Shown: positions 8,230 through 15,991 of the stretch, piece after piece
Layout: each line of letters starts with the position of its first letter
How positions within the stretch are numbered: the stretch's first letter is position 1
NCBI GenBank assembly: GCA_024689525.1
Contig: JAILDI010000058.1
Location: 1 to 43,892, forward strand
Length of the DNA: 43,892 nucleotides
Reading direction: 5' to 3'
From: Bacteroidales bacterium
GTDB lineage: Bacteria > Bacteroidota > Bacteroidia > Bacteroidales > UBA932
Notes under the pieces: model-generated
The model's input: the letters and a program-made list of their open reading frames with translations, nothing else
What the model was told of the DNA's origin: nothing
The model's database searches: none
Position numbers and translations under genes: made by a program

Positions 8230-11200
8230 TCAGAAGGTAAGGTCTATTCCAAGTGTGGTGAGCCTCTGCTGGGGATAAGTCCATCCGTAGGCTCCGTTGG
8301 TGTACAGCATCTCAGGATCCACGTAACGCGTTATCCTGGTGAGCGGTGAGATGTATGCAATGTTTTCCGCCGTGAGGCACACACGCAGTCCGGACAGCCC
8401 TATTTTCCTGGCGGCGGTGGAACTCATGGACCATCCTATGGTTACATTCTTCAGGCGCGCATAGCCAAGGTTCTGCAGATAACGGTCGTTAGGCTCCGTG
8501 AGTTCCGTTGTGCCCTCCATAGCTATCATACCCCTGGTCCTGGGGAAATAGGCATCGGTATTGGACGGGCTCCAGCACTTGTCCAGGAAGTCTTTCTGAT
8601 AAAAGGTGGCATAGGGACGGCTGTACGGGCCCCAGAATGCCGTGTTGTCGGCTCCCGGATACCAGTTCATCCTTCCCACTCCCTGAACGAACGCGGAGAA
8701 GTCCCATCCGCCCCAGGCCGCCGTGAATCTTATTCCAAACTGGTATCGCGGCAGGCTGTTGCCGATAATCCTGAGGTCGCCGGGATTGTCAACGGTGAAT
8801 CCTCCCTTGGAGATTATCCTGTCGCCGTCTATGTCGATGAACTTCAGGTCGCCGCCGCGCCATCCGCCGTTCAGGCCTCCGGCCAGATAGGTCTGGTCTA
8901 TCCCGCCGCCGGCATAATCGGTATATGCGGCAGCTTCCGCATCGTCCTTGAAAAGGCCTGCCACCTTGAAACCCCAGATTTCACCAAGAGTCTCTCCCAC
9001 ATAATGGGAGCCCAGCACTTTTGACGAATTGCCGAAGCGGGTGATGCGCGTGGTATAGTCGCTGATTGCGGCGCTCACTCCATACCGGAGGGTTTTTCCG
9101 CCCACTGACGCCCTGTCCTGCCATCCCAGGACAAGTTCCCAGCCGGAGGAGCGAAGGTCGGCGCTGTTCTCAAGGGGAGACGGAGCGCCGTACACCGACG
9201 GGAGGTCTTCGCCTTCAGTGAGCATGCCCTTGGTGTCCCTGATAAAGAAATCGGCGCTGGCCGTGAGCCTGCCATGGAGCATTGCCAGGTCCAGGCCGAG
9301 GTTATAGTGGTTTATAGTCTCCCAGGTTAGGTCCTCTGCGTTGGGCGCACTCAGGCTTGCTCCCACAGGCAGGCTTCCTTCGTTGGAGAAAAGGTATTCT
9401 ATCGACTGGGTGGTGATGGTTCTCATATACTGGAAATCGGATACCTGCTGGTTTCCCAGGCTGCCTGCGGAGAAGCGCAGTTTTCCGCTGTCCACAACGC
9501 TCCTGAGGGAAGAGGCGAAAGGTTCTTCGGTGAACACCCAGCCCGCCGATACCGAAGGGAAGAATCCCCATCTGGAGCCCTCCCGGAACGAGGATGAACC
9601 GTCATATCTGCCGCTCAGTTCCAGTATGTATTTCCCCATGAAATCGTAATCCGCCCTGCCGAAGAATCCGGCAGTGGTGTGGTCCAGCTGGCCGCCCAGG
9701 ATGTTCATGCGGAAATTGCCGTCGGGATCGGCCTGCTTCAGGTTATAGTCGCTCTCGGTGTCGGAGCCTATGTTGTCGGCATAGGTGTATATGTTCTTGC
9801 GGGAATAGCCAGTGGCGTTGAACCCGCCCGTGAGCGTGAAATGGTGATGGCCCTTCACCGCGAACGAATACTGCCCCCACAGGCTCATTTCCGACAATTG
9901 GTTCAGGAACAGGTAATCTTCCAGGCGGTTCATGAAACGTCCGGTGTTCTCGCTTGTGAGTTCTCCGGGAAACAGGGAATACTCCATTCCTGCCCATCGG
10001 TAACAGTCCCTTTGGGAGTCGATGGTGTATGTGAAATCACCATGCAGAGAGAGTCCAGAAAGCGGTTTCCAAATAAGGGATACAGTATCGGAGAACTGGA
10101 AATTTTCGCTTATATTGCGCTTTGAGTTCTCCCCCAGTTCTATATGGCAGCCGTTGGCCAGGTTGAAATCGTTGAAGATGGTGCGGTACACCCAGGTGCC
10201 GTCCGGATTCTTCAGCGGAAACGAAGCAAGGCCATGAACCGAGGAAAAACCGAAGGTGTTGTCCGGGCTCCTGTTCCCGGGATAATCGTAAACGGACTTG
10301 TAGAAATCCATTTTATTGGACAGGGTGAGGGTTGGAGTAAGGTCCAGGTCGGTCTTCGACATCACGTTGTACCGGTCGTACTGTTCCGCCTTTTCCCGGA
10401 AAGTGCCTTCCTTGTGCTCAAACCGGCCCGACAGGTAGTAGCGTACCGCCCCGTTGCCACCCGTTACCGACAAGTTGTGGCTCATGGCGGGATTGATATC
10501 CCGGTACATGCTGTGATACCAGTCCGTATTGCAATAATAGATGTAGGATTCGCGGCCGTTGCGCATCTGGGTAAGCACCCACGGCCGCTGGGGGTTCTCT
10601 GTTTTGTCGTTTCTCCTTTCCAGAAGGCGGGCCATGTCGTCCCTTGTATAGAAGGTATAGTTCCTGCCCGTGGATTCCTTCATGAAAAGGTCGCTTATGT
10701 ACACGGAATCGTAGCCCCTCGTTTCAAAATCAGTCTTTGACGTGGGGGAAGAGAAGCCTGTTCTTGCCATATAGCGTACCGTTGGCCTCAATGCCGATGA
10801 CGCTCCGCTTTTGGTGGTGATCAGTATCACTCCGAACGACGCCTTGGCACCATATATGGCCGACGACGAAGCATCCTTGATCACCGACAGGGATTCCACG
10901 TCGGCCGGATTAACCTTAGCCATGTCGCCCTCAACTCCGTCGATGAGCACCAGCGGCTCCCCGCCGTTAAGGGAAGGCACTCCGCGCACGGTTAAGGCCG
11001 GAATGCTGGACGGATTGCCGGACAGGTTCTGCACAAAAAGCCCCGGAACCGTGCCCTGAAGCATATGCCCTACCGTGGATGCGGTTCGATGGGCGAAATC
11101 CCTGGATGCCAGAGATGAAACGGCACCGGTAACATTCGCCCTCGCAATGGAGCCGTAACCTATCACCACCGTTTCACTGATAGGAATAAAATCGTCCCTG

Positions 11201-11709
11201 AGCGTAACTTTCATGCCGGCTTCTGCCGGAAGCCTCTCGCTCTTGTATCCCAGACAGGTGAAAGACAATGGTACTCCGGGTGCCAGTTCCATGCTCCAGG
11301 AACCGTCCTGTCTGGTGAACACCCCTGTTGAAGTGAGCAGATTGAGCACCACCACTCCTTCTATCGGTTGTCCGGAGGAATCCAGTACCGTTCCGCTTAT
11401 CTCCCGGGCTTCCCATATTCCGCCCTCACTGCGCCGCGACACTATGACGGTTTTTCCCTTAACCGTCCATGTTACGTCCTGGCCGTGGAAAACCTGGGCG
11501 AGGGCTTCGTCGAGGCTCCCGGCATGTACGCTCACGGTCCTTTCCGTATCCATGTCGCTGCTTTCCCATACGAAGGTGCAGCCGCTCCACTGGCGTATTT
11601 CCCTGATAGCTTCGCGTACGCTTACATTCTCCAGCACCAGCGGGGGATTCTGGGCTCCCAGCACAGTACAGAGAAAGAAAAGGAGGACAGAGGCGAGCTT
11701 TGTCCTCAT
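8230..11709 (-). CDS. SusC/RagA-family TonB-dependent outer-membrane transporter with STN domain
   Basis: The start is the ATG at 11709, giving MRTKLASVLLFFLCTVLGAQ as signal peptide and 1159 residues. The N-terminal STN (secretin/TonB short) domain (about 25-95; VSVREAIREI, SLDEALAQVF) is the part that talks to the FecR anti-sigma. Next comes a carboxypeptidase-regulatory-like beta domain (about 105-185), then the plug (about 190-310; VVIGYGSIARANVTGAV, LVLIDGVEGD, ASSSAIYGAKASFG, ILITTKSG), and the 22-strand barrel ending in Phe (GIDLTF). It imports an oligomer across the outer membrane with TonB energy. Its start is 4 bases after the fecR-like stop. Presence of STN plus adjacent ECF sigma/FecR implies substrate-triggered trans-envelope signalling. 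Confidence 0.97.
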   Translation of the reverse strand: MRTKLASVLLFFLCTVLGAQNPPLVLENVSVREAIREIRQWSGCTFVWESSDMDTERTVSVHAGSLDEALAQVFHGQDVTWTVKGKTVIVSRRSEGGIWEAREISGTVLDSSGQPIEGVVVLNLLTSTGVFTRQDGSWSMELAPGVPLSFTCLGYKSERLPAEAGMKVTLRDDFIPISETVVIGYGSIARANVTGAVSSLASRDFAHRTASTVGHMLQGTVPGLFVQNLSGNPSSIPALTVRGVPSLNGGEPLVLIDGVEGDMAKVNPADVESLSVIKDASSSAIYGAKASFGVILITTKSGASSALRPTVRYMARTGFSSPTSKTDFETRGYDSVYISDLFMKESTGRNYTFYTRDDMARLLERRNDKTENPQRPWVLTQMRNGRESYIYYCNTDWYHSMYRDINPAMSHNLSVTGGNGAVRYYLSGRFEHKEGTFREKAEQYDRYNVMSKTDLDLTPTLTLSNKMDFYKSVYDYPGNRSPDNTFGFSSVHGLASFPLKNPDGTWVYRTIFNDFNLANGCHIELGENSKRNISENFQFSDTVSLIWKPLSGLSLHGDFTYTIDSQRDCYRWAGMEYSLFPGELTSENTGRFMNRLEDYLFLNQLSEMSLWGQYSFAVKGHHHFTLTGGFNATGYSRKNIYTYADNIGSDTESDYNLKQADPDGNFRMNILGGQLDHTTAGFFGRADYDFMGKYILELSGRYDGSSSFREGSRWGFFPSVSAGWVFTEEPFASSLRSVVDSGKLRFSAGSLGNQQVSDFQYMRTITTQSIEYLFSNEGSLPVGASLSAPNAEDLTWETINHYNLGLDLAMLHGRLTASADFFIRDTKGMLTEGEDLPSVYGAPSPLENSADLRSSGWELVLGWQDRASVGGKTLRYGVSAAISDYTTRITRFGNSSKVLGSHYVGETLGEIWGFKVAGLFKDDAEAAAYTDYAGGGIDQTYLAGGLNGGWRGGDLKFIDIDGDRIISKGGFTVDNPGDLRIIGNSLPRYQFGIRFTAAWGGWDFSAFVQGVGRMNWYPGADNTAFWGPYSRPYATFYQKDFLDKCWSPSNTDAYFPRTRGMIAMEGTTELTEPNDRYLQNLGYARLKNVTIGWSMSSTAARKIGLSGLRVCLTAENIAYISPLTRITRYVDPEMLYTNGAYGWTYPQQRLTTLGIDLTF

Positions 11710-11713
11710 GGCG

Positions 11714-12586
11714 CTAGAATACTTCCGCTCCTGCTTCCGTAATCCGGAAGCTGATGTGACGGGTGAGGGACAGTGCGTCCAGGACATCGGACAAAGACTG
11801 GCTGTGAGTGTCGAATTCGGCAGTGAAGCGGAGCTGCATCAGTGAGGGATCCGATATCCTGATGGAGGTGCCATAGGCACTGGAAAGCTCCCGGCATATC
11901 CTCTCGAGCGTACAGTCTTCAAATACCAGTATTCCGTTTCTCCATGCGGCCGGCATGCCTGTGAGAGTATCGCTGGCCAATGATATCTTTCCGCTCCGTT
12001 TGTCCAGGATGGCGCTTTGCCCCGGGGTAAGGTCCAGGCTTTCCCGGGACGGGCGGGCAAAGGTTACACTACCTTCATAAAGGATTAAAGAAGCCTCGCT
12101 GTCGGCAGAATAGTCACGGAAATCGAATTTGGTGCCCAGCACTGTTACGCTGGCGGCTCCGGTATTCACCACGAAGGGAAGCTTTTCGTTTTTTGTAACC
12201 TCGAAATACCCTTCTCCGCTGAGGTTTACCTGCCTGTCCTTGACTCCGAACTGTTTGGAGCAGGTTATGCTTGACCCGGAATTGAGCCATACCCCGGTGC
12301 CATCCGGCAAGGTAACATTCTCCACCTCTCCGGCCGGAGCCGATGCAGTGAACCGGCCGGAGGGGTTAAGGAGACGAATGCCGAATAAGGATCCGGCTAT
12401 TATCGCAATACATGCGGCGGCACTTATCGCGGCCGTCCACCTGATAATCTTCTTCCTGCGCAGGGTTTCATCCTTCCTCCGCTTGAACTCCCGGAAGGCA
12501 AGCATGGCCTGATCCCCGTCGCTTTTGGCGGGAACGATATCTTCTCCTTCCAGATATCTTTTTATCATTTCTTCTGTCTCAAGCAT
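11714..12586 (-). CDS. FecR-family anti-sigma factor
   Basis: The protein is 290 residues. A cytoplasmic N-terminus (about 1-46) rich in basic residues would bind the sigma factor. One membrane segment follows (about 47-70, WTAAISAAACIAIIAGSLFGI), then a periplasmic FecR domain with VTLPDGTGVWLNSGSSI and VNLSGEGYFEVTKN, and a C-terminal STN-interacting region (about 210-290). It relays the SusC occupancy signal from the periplasm to the ECF sigma factor encoded 22 bases upstream. The order sigma, FecR, SusC, SusD is the standard Bacteroidota arrangement for ECF-controlled glycan loci. Confidence 0.95.
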   Translation of the reverse strand: MLETEEMIKRYLEGEDIVPAKSDGDQAMLAFREFKRRKDETLRRKKIIRWTAAISAAACIAIIAGSLFGIRLLNPSGRFTASAPAGEVENVTLPDGTGVWLNSGSSITCSKQFGVKDRQVNLSGEGYFEVTKNEKLPFVVNTGAASVTVLGTKFDFRDYSADSEASLILYEGSVTFARPSRESLDLTPGQSAILDKRSGKISLASDTLTGMPAAWRNGILVFEDCTLERICRELSSAYGTSIRISDPSLMQLRFTAEFDTHSQSLSDVLDALSLTRHISFRITEAGAEVF

Positions 12587-12608
12587 TGGTCTTCTCTTTT
12601 ATGACAAA

Positions 12609-13172
12609 TCACAGGTCATTTCCGGGTAGTGCCGGCGGATTCTTCCCAAAACGTTTTCTGAGAAAAGCCAGCGCCCTTTTAATATGATATTTCACAGTAT
12701 TCACCGAGATTCCCGTTTTCGAGGCAACCTCTTCGTATTTCAAGCCCTCCGCACGGTGGAGCATAAACACATTCCTGGTTGCATCGGGAAGGTCCGAGAT
12801 GGCCTGGTCAATCTCCTGCTGAAGTTCTTTCTCCAGCAGATTTCCAAGCGGCGATTCCTCTGTGGAGAGTTCGGTTTCTTCCGATACCGGTACTATGTTT
12901 CCCGTTTGCGCAGAGCGGAGATAGTTCAGGCATCTGTTGTACACGCCCCTTGCAAGATATCCCCTGAGGGACGTGCCAATGTGCAACTCTGAACGTATTT
13001 CCCATATATGGAAGAAGAAATCGCTCACGATGGTCTTGGCGGCGAATTCGTCGTGTACCATGCTCCAGGCCATGTTTTTCAGAACGGGATAATGCACCCT
13101 GAACAGTTCCTCGTAGGCACTGTCATCCCCCGCCCTGAGACCATTGATGAGCTCTTTCTCCCTGATGTCCAT
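12609..13172 (-). CDS. ECF-type RNA polymerase sigma factor
   Basis: The protein is 187 residues, ATG at 13172. Region 2 spans about 10-90 (AYEELFRVHYPVLKNMAWS, FFFHIWEIR). Region 4 spans about 128-180 and carries the DNA-binding helix-turn-helix (LPDATRNVFMLHRAEG, YEEVASKTGISVNTVKYHI). It matches the Bacteroidota family-1 RpoE-like ECF group. It is the first gene of the glycan locus, directly followed by its FecR partner, so it presumably drives the SusC operon and possibly itself. A candidate -7 element lies at 13245-13252. Confidence 0.95.
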   Translation of the reverse strand: MDIREKELINGLRAGDDSAYEELFRVHYPVLKNMAWSMVHDEFAAKTIVSDFFFHIWEIRSELHIGTSLRGYLARGVYNRCLNYLRSAQTGNIVPVSEETELSTEESPLGNLLEKELQQEIDQAISDLPDATRNVFMLHRAEGLKYEEVASKTGISVNTVKYHIKRALAFLRKRFGKNPPALPGNDL

Positions 13173-13244
13173 TTAGAAGCAGAACACTACTTTCCGGTGA
13201 CGCCCAAAAGGAGGGCGAATATCGCAATTACTATTTCCATGCTG

Positions 13245-13252
13245 CAAAAATA
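13245..13252 (-). promoter_or_regulatory. Candidate -7 element for the ECF sigma gene
   Basis: On the minus strand the sequence reads TATTTTTG, matching TAnnTTTG, about 73 bases before the sigma-factor ATG. No convincing TTTG is found 19-21 bases upstream, so this may be a weak or activated promoter. Confidence 0.4.
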
Positions 13253-13292
13253 ATAAAAAAAATGTATCTTTTCAGTCCATTATGGAAACAAT

Positions 13293-13320
13293 GGTTCAGT
13301 AGCTCAGTTGGTGTGGAGCT
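13293..13320 (+). other. Fragment resembling the 5' half of a tRNA
   Basis: GGTTCAG (7-base acceptor-like), TA, then a D-arm with GCTC/GAGC stem around AGTTGGTGTG match the first 26 or so positions of a tRNA. The anticodon region degenerates into the palindrome CTTTCTAGAAAG, and no matching 3' acceptor strand (CTGAACC) is found within the next 200 bases. It reads as a tRNA remnant, perhaps left by integration or rearrangement, or a chance match. Confidence 0.4.
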
Positions 13321-13417
13321 TTTCTTTCTAGAAAGGGGTGAAAAACGCCGATTTATGGCTTTGCGCACGGGAGGTGTCGACCAGTTTCTTGGTAGATTAT
13401 TTGGTAGACGATATTAC

Positions 13418-13458
13418 AAAAAACCGCCGCAACTAACTCTATATTAGTTAATTACGGC
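13418..13458 (-). terminator. Rho-independent terminator after tRNA-Ser
   Basis: On the minus strand, GCCG and AACTAA pair with TTAGTT and CGGC (forward positions 13426-13429, 13431-13436, 13444-13449 and 13455-13458, with a small asymmetric bulge), followed by GG and a run of six T (13418-13423). It lies 10 bases past the tRNA 3' end. Confidence 0.7.
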
Positions 13459-13468
13459 AGTGTTCCGG

Positions 13469-13556
13469 CGGAGAGGACGAGATTCGAACTCGTGGTACCC
13501 TTAAGGAGTACGGCAGTTTAGCAAACTGCTGGTTTCAGCCACTCACCCACCTCTCC
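13469..13556 (-). tRNA. tRNA-Ser(GCT)
   Basis: The gene is 88 bases. Acceptor GGAGAGG pairs with CCTCTCC, discriminator G. The anticodon arm is GCAGT-TTGCTAA-ACTGC with anticodon GCT, reading AGC and AGT. The long variable arm (TACTCCTTAAGGGTA region) is typical of serine tRNAs, and the T-arm contains GTTCGAATC. CCA is not encoded. Confidence 0.96.
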
Positions 13557-13595
13557 GGGAGCCTTTTGGCGAAACTCCGCCACGCGGGCGGACTG

Positions 13596-13626
13596 CAAAG
13601 ATACGAATCTTTTTTCTATTTGCAAG
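13596..13626 (-). promoter_or_regulatory. Promoter of tRNA-Ser
   Basis: On the minus strand: CTTG (13626-13623), 19 bases, TATCTTTG (13603-13596). The -7 box is a full TAnnTTTG match and the -33 box differs by one base from TTTG. It sits 40 bases before the tRNA 5' end. Confidence 0.7.
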
Positions 13627-13641
13627 AAAAAATGTATTGCG

Positions 13642-14040
13642 TTACTCTACGGCGTCTAATGCAAGGTGGATGTTTTTGATAACCGCCGTGGAGGAGTAGG
13701 TGGCGCCGGAGACGGCGTCAAGCGGGATTTCGCGGGCTTCGGCGGGAGTTTTGCCAACAAGAACATTCAGGAGGCCGCTGTCGAGGACGCGCTGGAAGAA
13801 GCGGGGTGTTTCCTGGTTGGGGAGCGCTTTGATTTCTGTGATGACGCCATCGTATACGCACAACTCGATGGGGGTGGGGCCGTTGAAGCCGATGATGGCG
13901 GCGCCGGTTTCGAGGGTGTTCACTTTCAGGGTGTCCGGGCCTTTGGTGCGGGTGCGGGGGGCGCAGGAGCCGCTCACGAGGCAGACGCCGGAAAGGACGA
14001 GGGCAATTGCCGACAGCAGGAGAATCTTATGTGTTTTCAT
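13642..14040 (-). CDS. Small FMN-binding (FMN_bind) lipoprotein
   Basis: The protein is 132 residues from the ATG at 14040; its N-terminus is a hydrophobic signal ending SGSC, so probably a lipoprotein. The rest is a single FMN_bind domain as in RnfG/NqrC, ending with the flavinylation motif SGATYSS (111-117, Thr114 the likely acceptor of FMN through a phosphoester bond made by ApbE). Such proteins carry electrons on the periplasmic side. No apbE, rnf or reductase gene is nearby, so its partner is encoded elsewhere. It is divergent from upp with facing promoters. Confidence 0.85.
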   Translation of the reverse strand: MKTHKILLLSAIALVLSGVCLVSGSCAPRTRTKGPDTLKVNTLETGAAIIGFNGPTPIELCVYDGVITEIKALPNQETPRFFQRVLDSGLLNVLVGKTPAEAREIPLDAVSGATYSSTAVIKNIHLALDAVE

Positions 14041-14065
14041 ATAGTTCTTTGGGTTTGACGGAGTG

Positions 14066-14099
14066 CAAATATACGGAAAAATTGCTATCTTTGACCAAA
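14066..14099 (-). promoter_or_regulatory. Promoter of the FMN-binding lipoprotein gene
   Basis: On the minus strand TTTG (14099-14096), 22 bases, TATATTTG (14073-14066). It overlaps the divergent upp promoter. Confidence 0.55.
14086..14093 (+). promoter_or_regulatory. -7 element of the upp promoter
   Basis: TATCTTTG is a full match to TAnnTTTG, 20 bases before the upp ATG. No good TTTG is found at the usual spacing; the nearest (14054-14057) is 28 bases away. Confidence 0.55.
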
Positions 14100-14113
14100 T
14101 AAAACCAATACCA

Positions 14114-14743
14114 ATGAGCCAACTGCACGTCATCGACCACCCTATGATCCAGCACAAGCTGACGATTATGAGGGATAAACGCACCGGATCCAAGGATTTC
14201 AGGGAACTTTTGAAGGAAATCGCACTCCTTATGGGATATGAGGTCACGCGGGACCTTCCCCTGGCCGACTATAAGATTGAAACCCCCATCTGCCCCATGG
14301 TGGCAAAGAAGGTGAGCGGCCGCAAACTGGCCATCGTGCCCATTCTGAGGGCCGGTATGGGTATGGTCGACGGGCTGCAGACGCTTGTGCCTGTGGCAAA
14401 GGTGGGCCACATCGGCCTGTACCGCAACGAGGAAACACACAATCCCGTGGTGTACTACTGCAAACTCCCTGAAGACATCCAGGAGCGCCTTGTGATTGTT
14501 ACGGACCCTATGCTCGCAACGGGCGGAAGCGCCTGCGACGCGCTTCAGATGCTTAAGGAGAAGGGCTGCACCAACATCCGCCTTATGTGCCTTGTAGGAG
14601 CCCCTGAAGGCATCGCGCGTGTGCAGAAGGAGCACCCGGATGTGGACATCTATCTGGCAGCCGTGGACGAGCGCCTGAACGACGCCGCATACATCGTCCC
14701 CGGCCTGGGAGACGCCGGAGACCGCATCTTCGGAACGAAGTAG
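14114..14743 (+). CDS. upp: Uracil phosphoribosyltransferase
   Basis: The start is the ATG at 14114, just downstream of a promoter box, giving 209 residues, the usual length of the family. It converts uracil and PRPP to UMP and pyrophosphate (pyrimidine salvage, cytosol). Seen in the sequence: the [13 protein letters not shown] segment, the PRPP-binding loop [12 protein letters not shown] (about 129-140), and the C-terminal uracil-binding region ending [13 protein letters not shown]. The N-terminal [16 protein letters not shown] is also typical. The downstream phospholipase D-family gene starts 43 bases later and may be cotranscribed. Confidence 0.97.
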   Translation: MSQLHVIDHPMIQHKLTIMRDKRTGSKDFRELLKEIALLMGYEVTRDLPLADYKIETPICPMVAKKVSGRKLAIVPILRAGMGMVDGLQTLVPVAKVGHIGLYRNEETHNPVVYYCKLPEDIQERLVIVTDPMLATGGSACDALQMLKEKGCTNIRLMCLVGAPEGIARVQKEHPDVDIYLAAVDERLNDAAYIVPGLGDAGDRIFGTK

Positions 14744-14786
14744 CCTTGCGGCCAGCACGCAGAAGCGCGCTACCCGCCCGCAAATC

Positions 14787-15989
14787 ATGCGTCCAAGCAA
14801 ACTGTTAACGGTTATCGTAGCCCTGGCCATAAGCATGGCCGGCAGGGCATACGATATTCCCTTCCCTTACAACAGGATAGCACAAGTCCCGTCCGCAGAC
14901 CCCATACAGGTTCCCGTGGACAGCAACGACGTCGAGCTCATCACCAGCGGCGAACGCTTCTTCGAGAGCCTGCTGGAGGATATCGCATCGGCCCAGACTT
15001 GCATCAACATGGAATGCTACAAGCTCCTGGACGATGAAACCGGCCGCATGGTGCGCGACGCCATCATCGCCAAGGCGCACGAGGGGGTGAAGGTGCGTGT
15101 GATTATAGAGAACGTGACGCATTTCACCCAGCCGATAAAGTTCTATGAAGACATGCGCGCGGAGGGGGTGCACGTGCTTTATGCGACAGACATGTACAGG
15201 CCCCTGGAGCCTATAATCAAGGAAATTAACAGCCGCGAGCATCGCAAAACCACCATCATCGACGACAAAATAGTGTCCACCGGAGGGTTCAATTTCACCA
15301 AGAAATACTACAGCGAGTGGACCGACACCCACCTGCGCATAACCGGCCCCGCGGCAGCTTCGTATGCCAGGCTGTTCTACAATTACTGGCACTACCTTGG
15401 CGGGGAGTTGCCGCCGGAGCATATCGAGAGGCCTGCGCCCGCAGGTGGGGTTACCGTGCAGCCGCTAAACGGCGGCCCGGGGCTGTCGTATATCCCGGAC
15501 GGGATAATCAAAGCCCTGGACAACGCGCAGGACTATATCTGGTTCCAGACGGGATACTTTAGCCCGCCGGACAACATCCTGGAGGCCCTTGGCCGCGCTG
15601 CCGCACGCGGAGTGGACGTGCGCCTGCTAATTTCCGAGCGCGTGGACATCCATTTTGCCGATTTTCTGAACGAGTATTGGCTGAAGAAAGCCCTGGAGCT
15701 GGGCGTGAAGGTGTATCTTTACCAGCCCTGCTTCAACCACAGCAAAGCCATAGTCTGTGACGATGAATTCTGCGCCGTGGGCTCCGCCAATATCGTAATC
15801 CGCAGCATGTACACCAACTACGAGAATTACACCTTCATTTACGGCCGCGACTTCACCATGAAGATGAAGCAGATGCACATGGAGCGCGAAAAAGACTGCC
15901 GGGAACTCACCCTGGAGGAGGCCAACGGATGGAACTGGTGGCGCCGCTTCCGCCAGCGTTTCGCCAACATAATCCATCCCCTGATGTAA
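14787..15989 (+). CDS. Phospholipase D-superfamily protein (cardiolipin synthase-like), exported
   Basis: The protein is 400 residues. Two HKD motifs define it: HRKTTIIDD (His152, Lys154, Asp159) and HSKAIVCDD (His318, Lys320, Asp325), each followed by GGFN or GSAN as in cardiolipin synthases. Those enzymes join two phosphatidylglycerols. The usual two N-terminal membrane segments are absent; instead there is a cleavable-looking signal (residues 1-21, MRPSKLLTVIVALAISMAGR). The product therefore probably acts in the periplasm or on the outer-membrane inner leaflet, and could be a phospholipase or transphosphatidylase rather than true Cls. It converges on the MFS gene with a 2-base gap. Confidence 0.85.
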   Translation: MRPSKLLTVIVALAISMAGRAYDIPFPYNRIAQVPSADPIQVPVDSNDVELITSGERFFESLLEDIASAQTCINMECYKLLDDETGRMVRDAIIAKAHEGVKVRVIIENVTHFTQPIKFYEDMRAEGVHVLYATDMYRPLEPIIKEINSREHRKTTIIDDKIVSTGGFNFTKKYYSEWTDTHLRITGPAAASYARLFYNYWHYLGGELPPEHIERPAPAGGVTVQPLNGGPGLSYIPDGIIKALDNAQDYIWFQTGYFSPPDNILEALGRAAARGVDVRLLISERVDIHFADFLNEYWLKKALELGVKVYLYQPCFNHSKAIVCDDEFCAVGSANIVIRSMYTNYENYTFIYGRDFTMKMKQMHMEREKDCRELTLEEANGWNWWRRFRQRFANIIHPLM

Positions 15990-15991
15990 GG

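Noticed and set aside
13262..13447. 61-codon plus-strand frame and idea of a full tRNA at 13293
   Set aside because: The frame overlaps the tRNA-like fragment and the tRNA-Ser terminator; the tRNA has no 3' half, so neither is called as a gene.
14027..14836. 269-codon minus-strand frame opposite upp
   Set aside because: Antisense to a certain upp gene and to the divergent promoter region; no family motif.
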